DNA of 8,178 bases from Solirubrobacterales bacterium (GTDB lineage: Bacteria > Actinomycetota > Thermoleophilia > Solirubrobacterales > Solirubrobacteraceae). The position numbers and the translations under genes were made by a program. The DNA is taken from assembly GCA_025963955.1 (NCBI GenBank), contig JAOPZU010000126.1, positions 1 through 8,178 on the forward strand, in the 5' to 3' direction. The notes under the pieces were generated by a model. It was given only the letters and a program-made list of their open reading frames with translations, was not told the origin of the DNA and ran no database searches. This document shows, one piece after another, positions 1-6,222 of the stretch (positions are counted from its first letter, which is position 1; each line of letters begins with the position of its first letter).

Positions 1-1007
<1,007 letters not shown>

Positions 1008-1017
1008 GTCGTGTCGG

Positions 1018-1023
1018 TCCTTT
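1018..1023 (-). promoter_or_regulatory. Ribosome binding site of acnA
   Basis: On the minus strand AAAGGA lies 10 bases before the ATG. It supports the chosen start and lies entirely in the 23-base gap after vapC, so acnA translation does not depend on coupling to the toxin gene. Confidence 0.65.
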
Positions 1024-1030
1024 GTTGGCG

Positions 1031-1441
1031 TCAGGCGTCGGCGGGGAGGAGCTTGAACGGCTCGTGTCCCGGGACGGCGACGGAGCGGAAATGGGTGTCG
1101 AAGGTGGCGATGCGGACGGTGCCGACGCGGTGGGCGACGGCGGCGAGGGAGGCGTCGGCGAGGCCGAGGAACGGCTGGCGGCGGGCGATGGTGAGCGTCT
1201 CGGTCAGGGCGTCGGCCCACCAGCGGACGGCGACCAGGCCGGAGTCGAGGTTGGCCCACAGCGCGGCGCGCGCCCGGTCACCGCCGCGCCCGGAGATCAC
1301 CTGGTCCATCTCCGCGATCGCCAGCGGGGAGGTCACCAGATCCTCGTCGACGGTCTCGAACCAGTCGCGGGCACTCACGTGGTCGGCGTCCGTGGCGATC
1401 ATGAGGCCGACGACGAAGCTCGTGTCGAGGACGAGGGTCAC
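1031..1441 (-). CDS. vapC: VapC-type PIN-domain ribonuclease toxin
   Basis: This 136-residue protein is a complete PIN domain, the usual size for VapC toxins, which are Mg2+-dependent ribonucleases acting on tRNA or rRNA. The conserved acidic residues are in place: D6 in LVLDTSF, E44 in AIAEMD, D96 in GLADASL and D115 in ATFDTHF. An intact toxin is therefore expected. The start is GTG at 1441-1439, overlapping the vapB stop by four bases (GTGA), so the toxin is probably translated by coupling to its antitoxin; a GGGGA stretch directly before the GTG is too close to be a normal ribosome site. The antitoxin lies upstream, the standard vapBC order. The RNA target cannot be told from sequence. 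A housekeeping PIN nuclease is possible but unlikely, given the adjacent ribbon-helix-helix partner. Confidence 0.9.
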   Translation of the reverse strand: MTLVLDTSFVVGLMIATDADHVSARDWFETVDEDLVTSPLAIAEMDQVISGRGGDRARAALWANLDSGLVAVRWWADALTETLTIARRQPFLGLADASLAAVAHRVGTVRIATFDTHFRSVAVPGHEPFKLLPADA

Positions 1442-1668
1442 TCCCCGAAGCCGGTCTCGGTGAGGTACCGGTCGACGTTCGCCGCCATGTCGGTCGGCCC
1501 GCCGTCGTCGATGATCCCGATGCCCTCGAACTTCGGCCGCTTCGGCCGCTGCACCGCCCCGGAGAGGGTGCGTCGGATCAGCTCGGCCTTCGTCAGGCCT
1601 TCCTCTGCCGCCCGCTGCGCCAGCGCGTGGTCCAGTGCGTCGTCGAGGTAGACCGAGGTCTTCTTCAC
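1438..1668 (-). CDS. vapB: VapB-type ribbon-helix-helix antitoxin
   Basis: This 76-residue protein has an N-terminal ribbon-helix-helix DNA-binding domain (about residues 2-37: the beta strand KKTSVYLDD, then helices through LAQRAAEEGLTKAELIRRTL). A C-terminal tail rich in Pro, Gly and acidic residues (about 42-76) would be the part that wraps and blocks the toxin. Members of this family bind DNA as dimers and repress their own operon, usually more tightly with toxin bound. The start is GTG at 1668-1666. No Shine-Dalgarno sequence precedes it, and an 11-bp inverted repeat ends one base before the start codon, so translation from a leaderless transcript is likely. The stop overlaps the vapC start by four bases. 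The match is to the CopG/RHH fold in general; calling it VapB rests on the PIN partner. Confidence 0.88.
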   Translation of the reverse strand: MKKTSVYLDDALDHALAQRAAEEGLTKAELIRRTLSGAVQRPKRPKFEGIGIIDDGGPTDMAANVDRYLTETGFGE

Positions 1669-1669
1669 G

Positions 1670-1694
1670 CGACGTAGGGTATCACCCTACGTCG
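1670..1694. promoter_or_regulatory. Inverted-repeat operator and probable leaderless promoter of vapBC
   Basis: CGACGTAGGGT and ACCCTACGTCG form a perfect 11-bp inverted repeat around the 3-base centre ATC. It ends one base before the vapB GTG. On the minus strand the hexamer TACCCT (1681-1676), which fits the actinobacterial TANNNT -10 pattern, lies inside the repeat. It is 7 bases from the start codon, the spacing expected if transcription begins at the GTG itself. A VapBC complex bound here would cover the -10 element. No recognisable -35 box was seen. The repeat is directly visible; the promoter and operator roles are inferred. Confidence 0.7.
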
Positions 1695-1742
1695 ACCTCG
1701 TGGGGAGGTCCTGATGGTGTGCTGACCAGCCGGATCGTCGTC

Positions 1743-1757
1743 CCGATCGCTGATCGG
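1743..1757. repeat. Short inverted repeat upstream of the DUF427 gene
   Basis: CCGATC and GATCGG flank the triplet GCT, a perfect 6-bp inverted repeat about 35 bases upstream of the DUF427 start. It could be a small regulatory site in the divergent vapB/DUF427 region. At this length in GC-rich DNA it could also be chance. Confidence 0.25.
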
Positions 1758-1780
1758 TCGGCGGGCAGGTGGCGTAGACC

Positions 1781-1787
1781 AGGGGAA
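1781..1787 (+). promoter_or_regulatory. Ribosome binding site of the DUF427 gene
   Basis: AGGGGAA lies three bases before the ATG at 1791. It decides the start: the frame is open further upstream, but the conserved family sequence begins after this ATG and the upstream part crosses the vapB operator region. Confidence 0.6.
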
Positions 1788-1790
1788 GCC

Positions 1791-2273
1791 ATGTCCGAGC
1801 CCCGCCCGCAGGAGAACGTCTGGGAGTACCCGCGCCCACCCGCCCTGGTGGTGTGCGAGCGCCGCGTGCGCATCGAGCTCGGCGGCGTGCTGCTCGTCGA
1901 CTCCACGCGCGCGCTCCGCGTCCTGGAGACGAGCCATCCGCCCACGATCTACGTCCCGCCGCAGGACGTCGACCTCACGCACATCACGCCGTCCGCCGCC
2001 CGCTCGACGTTCTGCGAGTGGAAGGGCAGCGCGACGTACTTCGACGCGATCGTCGGCGACCGGACCGAGCGCGCGGTCGCCTGGGCCTACCCGTCCCCCA
2101 CGCCGGGCTTCGCGGCGCTGCAGGACCACCTCGCCTTCTACCCCAGCCGGATGGACCGCTGCCGGCTCGACGAGGAGCTCGTCCGCACGCAGGAGGGCGA
2201 CTTCTACGGCGGCTGGATCACGGACGAGATCGTCGGCCCGTTCAAGGGCGGGCCCGGCACCTGGGGCTGGTAG
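1791..2273 (+). CDS. DUF427 domain-containing protein
   Basis: This 160-residue cytosolic protein without signal peptide or membrane segment belongs to the DUF427 family (PF04248), whose biochemical function is not established to my knowledge. Recognisable family blocks are TSHPPTIYVPPQDVDL (47-62), CEWKGSATYFD (75-85), AVAWAYPSPTP (95-105), DHLAFYPSRMD (112-122) and a C-terminal FYGGWIT...GPFKGGPGTWGW stretch (138-160). The last resembles the tail seen in many actinobacterial members. The length is normal for a single-domain member. The start ATG has a good ribosome site and the frame runs to a TAG. It is divergent from vapBC and is followed after 62 bases by a DUF3817 gene on the same strand, so the two may share a transcript. 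Family assignment is confident; the role is unknown. Confidence 0.85.
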   Translation: MSEPRPQENVWEYPRPPALVVCERRVRIELGGVLLVDSTRALRVLETSHPPTIYVPPQDVDLTHITPSAARSTFCEWKGSATYFDAIVGDRTERAVAWAYPSPTPGFAALQDHLAFYPSRMDRCRLDEELVRTQEGDFYGGWITDEIVGPFKGGPGTWGW

Positions 2274-2335
2274 CCCCATGCGTCGGCGCGTCCGGAAGGC
2301 GCCCCGGGGCGGACCACCCGTCATCATCCGCCGCC

Positions 2336-2635
2336 ATGGACACCGCCGAGACCCTGAAGCAGCTCGACCGGATCCGGCTGCTCGCCCTACTCGACTTCCT
2401 CGCCCTGATCCCGCTGGTCGTGTGCGTGATCATCGGCAGCGACGCCGTCAAGGGCATCCTCGGCCCGATTCACGGCATCGGCTTCCTCGGCCTGCTCTAC
2501 TTCTGTGTGAAGGGCGCCGGCGAGGGCCGCTGGGGCTGGTGGTTCCCGGCCCTGGTCGTCGTGACGCTCGGCCCTCCGGGGTCCCTCATCGGCGACGTGA
2601 AGATCCGCCGGGACCTCAAGGCGAGCACCGCCTGA
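2336..2635 (+). CDS. DUF3817-like small integral membrane protein
   Basis: This 99-residue protein has three hydrophobic segments (about 14-34, 43-59 and 68-86), a charged N-terminus (MDTAETLKQLDRIR) and a basic C-terminus (DVKIRRDLKAS). The segment order and the GPIHGIGFLGLLYF motif (43-56), with its conserved Gly-Pro-x-His-Gly, match the DUF3817 family of about 90-110-residue membrane proteins common in actinobacteria. Their function is unknown. The ATG at 2336 is the first plausible start; no clear Shine-Dalgarno sequence precedes it, so initiation may be weak or leaderless. It ends 14 bases from the convergent end of the copper-protein cluster, with no obvious hairpin terminator between. 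The family call rests on pattern memory of the HG motif and topology. Confidence 0.75.
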   Translation: MDTAETLKQLDRIRLLALLDFLALIPLVVCVIIGSDAVKGILGPIHGIGFLGLLYFCVKGAGEGRWGWWFPALVVVTLGPPGSLIGDVKIRRDLKASTA

Positions 2636-2649
2636 GTAGCGTCCTCCCG

Positions 2650-3351
2650 TCAGCGGCCGCGCGGCGCACGGACCCTGAAGGCGGCGATCGCGTCCTTGCT
2701 CTGGTTGTTGTCGGCGTCGGCGGCACGGAAGAAGGCGCGGTAGCGGCCGGGGGTCAGCGACCCGCGCAGCAGCCCCTCGTTGAAGCCCACGTGTCCGTCG
2801 AAGTGCCGGGAGGCGATCAGCACCCAGCGCGCCCCCTTCTGCTTCAGGACGTCGACGGTGACCGTCGCGGCCTCGTCGAGCGTGTAGCGGACGCTGCGTC
2901 CGTGGACGCTCACGCCGTCGACGACGGGCGGGACCGCGTCGCCGAGGATGGGCGGGTCCGGGTCGGGGGACGGCGCGCCGCCCCCGGGGAGCGGGTCGAC
3001 GGTGACGCTCCCGCGGACGATCCCGTGGAGCACGCAGTGGAAGTCGTAGGTCCCCGGCGCGGTGAAGCGCACCTGGAAGCGGTCCCCGAGCTTGTGGTCC
3101 GGGGTGCGACCCGGGTCGGAGTCGTACTGCACCGCGTTGGCCGACAGCCCGGTGATCGAGTGCTGGGTGTCCGGGCCGGTCCAGATCCACGTGACGGTGT
3201 CGCCGAGGCTGACGGTCACGGCGGGCGGGGACCAGCGGAAGTCGCCGACCGCGATCTTGCGCGAGGTCGCCTGGGCCGGCCCGGCGGCCAGGCCCGCCAG
3301 GGCGACGGCCCCGCCCAGCAGCGCGGCGCCCGCCCTACGGGTCGACCACAT
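2650..3351 (-). CDS. Secreted cupredoxin-domain protein with C-terminal Ig-like domain
   Basis: This 233-residue protein has a Sec-type signal peptide (MWSTRRAGAALLGGAVALAGLAAGPAQA, about 1-28) and a plastocyanin-like domain (about 31-118). It then has a Pro/Gly/Asp linker (120-142) and an Ig/FnIII-like beta domain (about 143-228) ending in the FRAADADNNQS pattern common in secreted actinobacterial proteins. Type 1 copper ligands visible are H64 (DTQHSITG), C106 and H109 (FHCVLHG). The usual axial Met, three residues after that His, is Val112. The site may therefore be a three-coordinate, higher-potential copper or may bind copper poorly. The ATG at 3351 lies inside the end of the multicopper oxidase gene (17-bp overlap), suggesting translational coupling; the ribosome site is weak. 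It is the last gene of the cluster. A role as electron partner of the oxidase is inferred from position. Confidence 0.85.
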   Translation of the reverse strand: MWSTRRAGAALLGGAVALAGLAAGPAQATSRKIAVGDFRWSPPAVTVSLGDTVTWIWTGPDTQHSITGLSANAVQYDSDPGRTPDHKLGDRFQVRFTAPGTYDFHCVLHGIVRGSVTVDPLPGGGAPSPDPDPPILGDAVPPVVDGVSVHGRSVRYTLDEAATVTVDVLKQKGARWVLIASRHFDGHVGFNEGLLRGSLTPGRYRAFFRAADADNNQSKDAIAAFRVRAPRGR

Positions 3352-4393
3352 AGAAGCCGTTCATGCCCTCGTGCAGGTGGGAGAAGACGTGGCAGTGGTA
3401 GAACCAGCGCCCGGCGTTGTCCTCGGTGAACTGCAGCGAGTAGCTGTCCGCCGGGCCCACGGTGACGTTGTCCACGACCCGCCCGTCGGGCCCGGTCCAG
3501 CGATGCCCGTGCAGGTGGTAGGTGTGGAAGTCGTTGCTCATCCCGATGATGTGCTGCGCCACCTTCTGCCCGACCTTCGCCGTCAGCGTCGGCGTGTTGC
3601 CGGCGTAGGAGTAGCCGTTGATGCACTGGAACGGCTTGGCCAGGCCGGTCGCGCCCGGGAGCAGCGAGTGGAAGAAGACGTAGTGGTCCACGTCCGGCCG
3701 GGGCACGCCCTTCTTGCGGACGTTGATGGCGCCGAAGAGCCCCTTGTAGAGCGGCGCCGGATCGAGCGGGCCGTGGTCGTGGTAGGGCCAGACGCCCTCG
3801 GTCCCGGCCTTGCAGTCCCACGAGTACTGGAACGTCTTGCCCGGCTTCACGAAGCCGCCCGGGTCGGTGTACCTCCCCTTGTAGGCCCCGTCCATCTGCG
3901 GGCTGTAAAGCACGCCGTGGGGGTGCATCGTCACCGGGACGGTCAGGGTGTTCTTGAAGTTGACGACGAGCGTGTCGCCCGTCTCGGCCTCCAGCAGCGG
4001 GCCGGGCATCGTGGCCGGGCCCTTCGGGGCGCCGAAGTTCGCGGTGTACTCGCGGTAGCACCAGGCGGTGAACTTCGCCTTGCCGGGGACCTTGCGGTCC
4101 ATCATCTCGTCGCGTTTGGTCGGGACGATGTTCCACTTCACCGCCTCGGCGGTGATCCAGTACTCGCGCTTGACGCCGCCCGCGGCCGGCGCGGGCGCCG
4201 GCGCGGGCAGCCCGGGCAGCTGCCGCAGCTCCGCCTCGCGGACCTTCGGCGGGACCGGGACCTGCGCCGCGAGCTTGTCCCAGTCCGGCTCGGGGCCGTC
4301 CGCGGAGATCTGCTTGCCGGCGATGGTGCACAGGAAGACCCCGGCCCCGCCGGAGAGGAAGTGGCGTCGATCGACGGGGCCGGGGAACGGCAT
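3335..4393 (-). CDS. Two-domain multicopper oxidase, Tat-exported (laccase/ferroxidase type)
   Basis: This 352-residue enzyme would oxidise a substrate (phenol, metal ion or cupredoxin) and reduce O2 to water outside the cytoplasm. The N-terminus has a twin-arginine motif (VDRRHFLSGG, 7-16), fitting export of a folded cofactor protein; a Pro/Ala linker (61-72) follows. Two cupredoxin domains follow. All four copper motifs are intact: HPH (157-159), HDH (205-207), HxxHxH (290-295) and HCHxxxHxxxxM (333-344). The type 1 site (H290, C334, H339, M344) is only in domain 2, as in type B two-domain oxidases such as Streptomyces small laccase, which are trimers. The NGYSY...GHRW and HCHVFSHLHEGM blocks also resemble ceruloplasmin's last domains. 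The ATG at 4393 shares one base with the preceding stop (TGATG). Substrate is unknown. Confidence 0.92.
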   Translation of the reverse strand: MPFPGPVDRRHFLSGGAGVFLCTIAGKQISADGPEPDWDKLAAQVPVPPKVREAELRQLPGLPAPAPAPAAGGVKREYWITAEAVKWNIVPTKRDEMMDRKVPGKAKFTAWCYREYTANFGAPKGPATMPGPLLEAETGDTLVVNFKNTLTVPVTMHPHGVLYSPQMDGAYKGRYTDPGGFVKPGKTFQYSWDCKAGTEGVWPYHDHGPLDPAPLYKGLFGAINVRKKGVPRPDVDHYVFFHSLLPGATGLAKPFQCINGYSYAGNTPTLTAKVGQKVAQHIIGMSNDFHTYHLHGHRWTGPDGRVVDNVTVGPADSYSLQFTEDNAGRWFYHCHVFSHLHEGMNGFYVVDP

Positions 4394-4827
4394 CACTTCT
4401 TGACCGTGATGTCCATCTGCATCTCCGTCTCGTGGAACGTGCAGATGAGGTGGTACTTGCCGGGCTTGGTGAAGCCGGTGACCGCGAACTTCGCGGGGCC
4501 GGACGCGAACGGCGGGGACTGGAAGGTCGTCTTGGTGACCTTCTTGCCGCTGTCCGGGTCCACGTAGGTGAACTTCGCGCCGGACGGCTTCTTGGTGAGC
4601 TTCACGTCGTGGCTGTCGCCGACGTCCGACGGCCACTTCCAGGTGACCGTCGAGCCCTTGGTGATGGTGAGCTTCGCCGGGCCGTAGTAGTTGTCGTGCA
4701 TCGTGACCGACTTCTTCAGCGGCTTGGCCGCCGTGGTCGTCGCGCCGTGCGCGACGACCGCCGGGACGAGGACGCCGGCGGCGGCGAGGGCCGTCAGCGT
4801 CCGGGTGACCGTCTTGGTGCTCTTCAC
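4393..4827 (-). CDS. Secreted plastocyanin-like cupredoxin
   Basis: This 144-residue protein has an N-terminal signal (residues 1 to about 29, hydrophobic core LTALAAAGVLVPAVVA) followed by one cupredoxin domain (about 36-143). Candidate type 1 copper ligands are H73 (GDSHDV), C129, H132 and M136 (ICTFHETEMQM). The spacing from the second His to Met is four residues; M138 is an alternative. It would be a one-electron carrier in the cell envelope or outside. The start is GTG at 4827, seven bases after the beta-helix gene stop, with GGGAGG and GAGG Shine-Dalgarno sequences overlapping that gene's end. Its stop shares one base with the multicopper oxidase ATG, so the two proteins are probably made together, which favours a donor/acceptor pair. 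Lys-rich surface stretches (77-99) could serve docking. Partner assignment is inference. Confidence 0.9.
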   Translation of the reverse strand: MKSTKTVTRTLTALAAAGVLVPAVVAHGATTTAAKPLKKSVTMHDNYYGPAKLTITKGSTVTWKWPSDVGDSHDVKLTKKPSGAKFTYVDPDSGKKVTKTTFQSPPFASGPAKFAVTGFTKPGKYHLICTFHETEMQMDITVKK

Positions 4828-4832
4828 TTCTG

Positions 4833-4844
4833 CCTCAGCCTCCC
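4833..4844 (-). promoter_or_regulatory. Ribosome binding site of the small cupredoxin, overlapping the upstream stop
   Basis: On the minus strand GGGAGG and then GAGG precede the GTG by 11 and 5 bases. The TGA stop of the beta-helix gene is embedded in this stretch, so termination and re-initiation can be coupled. The proximal GAGG is better spaced and supports the GTG at 4827. Confidence 0.55.
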
Positions 4845-6175
4845 AGGCCGTCGATGGGCTTGCGGTCGGGGCGCGGCGGGTGCGGATGCTTGATCCACGA
4901 GTTCTCCTGGCCCTCCGCCTGCGTCACGTATCCGGCGACTTCGGCAACCTGCGCCAGGTCCGTGACGTTCGCCGGTGTGCCCGCGCACTTCGGGTAGAGC
5001 ACGAGCTCGGGCTCGCTGCCCGGATCGTAGGTCGCGCCGGAGGACTGGTTCTCCCAGCAGTTGCCGGAGCCGGCGCCGTCACCCCACACGTCGACACCGT
5101 TGGCGTCGTCGAACGTGGCGCCCATGAGGTTGTTCTTCCAGACGTTCCCGCGGTTGGTGGCAGCCGCGTACGTCGGGTCGGAGACGCTCATCAGGCCGTA
5201 CTTGAAGTTGCCGAAGACGAAGTTGTTCTTGATCGTCCAGTTCGTCACGCCGAGCAGGACGATGCCCACGCCGGTGGGGTAGTTGAACGACCCCGTGGCG
5301 GCCGGCAGCGCCTTCACCGACGAGCCCGCCTTGAAGTAGTTGAAGTTGTTCCAGTAGACGAGGTTCTCCTGGACCTTGCCGTCCGTGGCGGGCGGGAACT
5401 TCTCCGAGCCGAGCGTGTTCGGCGCGATGCCGGCGCCGTTGTTCCAGAACTCGCTGTTGCGCAGGTCGATGTAGCGCGAGTTCGTGCCCGAGAAGCCGAG
5501 GACGTTCTCGTAGCCCTCGAGGTGGTCGAGGACCGTCGTGACCGGCTTGTCCTGCGGCGGCGTCTGGCCGACGTAGAAGGCGCTGTCCCCGTGGCCGTAG
5601 CCGACGGAGTAGGTCATGCGGCCGCCGACGCAGTTGAACGCGTAAAGGCCGTAGGCGCGGTTGAAGCCGGCGATCACGTGGTCCATCAGGTAGCCGGTGC
5701 AGTTGCGCACGAAGAACCCGTTGGCGGGGTAGTTCTGCGCGGTCATGTTGGCCATCGTGACGTTGTCGGCGCCGTCAACGAAGATGCCGTTCTGGGCGGG
5801 GTTGCCGTCGGGCGTCTTCGCGCCCTTGCCCTCCAGGACGACCTCCTGCGGCCTGGTCCCGACGCCGAGGATCTTCAGGTTGTCCTTGTCGTCCTTGACC
5901 GTGACGCCCTCGACGTAGGTGCCCGGCTTGACGCGGACGGTCGCGCCGGCGGGGGCGGCGGTGACCGCGGCCTGGATCGAGGAGTACGGGCAGCCGCGGC
6001 GGCAGACGAGCAGCGCCTTCTTCTTCCTGGCGGCCGCCTTCTTCTTCGCCGCCGCCTTCTTCTTGGCGGCCTGCTTCTGCGCGGCCGTGGGCGGCGTCGC
6101 TGCCGTCGCGGTCTCGGCCGCTTGGGCCCCCATCGCCGCACACAGCAGTGCAGCCACCAACGTTGAACGCTTCAC
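4835..6175 (-). CDS. Secreted right-handed parallel beta-helix protein with Lys/Ala-rich N-terminal tail
   Basis: This 446-residue protein has a Sec-type signal peptide (about 1-19, MKRSTLVAALLCAAMGAQA) and a strongly basic low-complexity segment (33-53, runs of Lys and Ala). A pectate-lyase-like beta-helix fold follows (about 58-395). The helix entry SSIQAAVTAAPAGATVRVKPGTY (65-87) is typical of this fold, followed by coils of the 'N-G-I/F-V...N...' pattern with Asn ladders (for example WNN, KNN). Six Cys (58, 62, 159, 182, 373, 397) could form disulfides. No polysaccharide-lyase catalytic set can be named, so an enzymatic role is not claimed. The tail ends in a His/Pro-rich stretch (430-435). 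GTG at 6175 is preferred over the upstream TTG because GGAGG lies eight bases before it. It is the first gene of the copper cluster; NosD, a copper-enzyme maturation factor, has the same fold, but that link is only analogy. Confidence 0.85.
   Translation of the reverse strand: MKRSTLVAALLCAAMGAQAAETATAATPPTAAQKQAAKKKAAAKKKAAARKKKALLVCRRGCPYSSIQAAVTAAPAGATVRVKPGTYVEGVTVKDDKDNLKILGVGTRPQEVVLEGKGAKTPDGNPAQNGIFVDGADNVTMANMTAQNYPANGFFVRNCTGYLMDHVIAGFNRAYGLYAFNCVGGRMTYSVGYGHGDSAFYVGQTPPQDKPVTTVLDHLEGYENVLGFSGTNSRYIDLRNSEFWNNGAGIAPNTLGSEKFPPATDGKVQENLVYWNNFNYFKAGSSVKALPAATGSFNYPTGVGIVLLGVTNWTIKNNFVFGNFKYGLMSVSDPTYAAATNRGNVWKNNLMGATFDDANGVDVWGDGAGSGNCWENQSSGATYDPGSEPELVLYPKCAGTPANVTDLAQVAEVAGYVTQAEGQENSWIKHPHPPRPDRKPIDGLGG
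6015..6071 (-). repeat. 18-bp tandem repeat encoding the Lys/Ala tail
   Basis: About three copies of an 18-21-bp unit (plus strand: GCC followed by three TTC/TTG codons and GCC/GCG codons) encode KKK-AAA-type repeats near the N-terminus of the beta-helix protein. The first copy is three bases longer. Such in-frame repeats can change length by slippage. Confidence 0.75.
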
Positions 6176-6183
6176 AGGACCAT

Positions 6184-6188
6184 CCTCC
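6184..6188 (-). promoter_or_regulatory. Ribosome binding site of the beta-helix gene
   Basis: GGAGG on the minus strand lies eight bases before the GTG at 6175. It overlaps the alternative TTG at 6190-6188 and so decides the start in favour of the GTG. Confidence 0.7.
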
Positions 6189-6195
6189 AAGATGT

Positions 6196-6216
6196 GGTAC
6201 GACCGTGCCGGTTACC
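6196..6216. promoter_or_regulatory. Interrupted dyad upstream of the copper-protein cluster
   Basis: Outer arms GGTA/TACC and inner arms ACCG/CGGT surround TGC, with two unpaired bases on one side only. The element lies in the 47-base gap between the TetR gene stop and the beta-helix gene, about 20 bases before the start. It could be an operator or a weak hairpin; there is no T-tract, so it is not a convincing terminator. It contains one GCACGGT, resembling the half-sites (GCACCAT, GCACGAT) of the dyad at the TetR promoter. Confidence 0.3.
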
Positions 6217-6222
6217 CTTGCA

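Noticed and set aside
2636..2700. Possible terminator between the convergent DUF3817 and cupredoxin genes
   Set aside because: The 14-base gap has no stem, and the nearby GC palindrome (GCGGCCGC) lies in coding sequence with no T-tract.
4181..4216. GC-rich tandem-like repeat in the oxidase gene
   Set aside because: It is explained by the codons of the Pro/Ala linker of the protein and does not suggest a separate element.
3062..4567. Long plus-strand open frame opposite the multicopper oxidase
   Set aside because: The minus strand encodes complete copper-ligand motifs; the plus-strand translation is low-complexity with no motif or ribosome site.
4691..6166. Long plus-strand open frame opposite the beta-helix gene
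   Set aside because: The minus-strand protein has a signal peptide and beta-helix pattern; the plus-strand frame is Val/Arg/Asp-rich shadow sequence.
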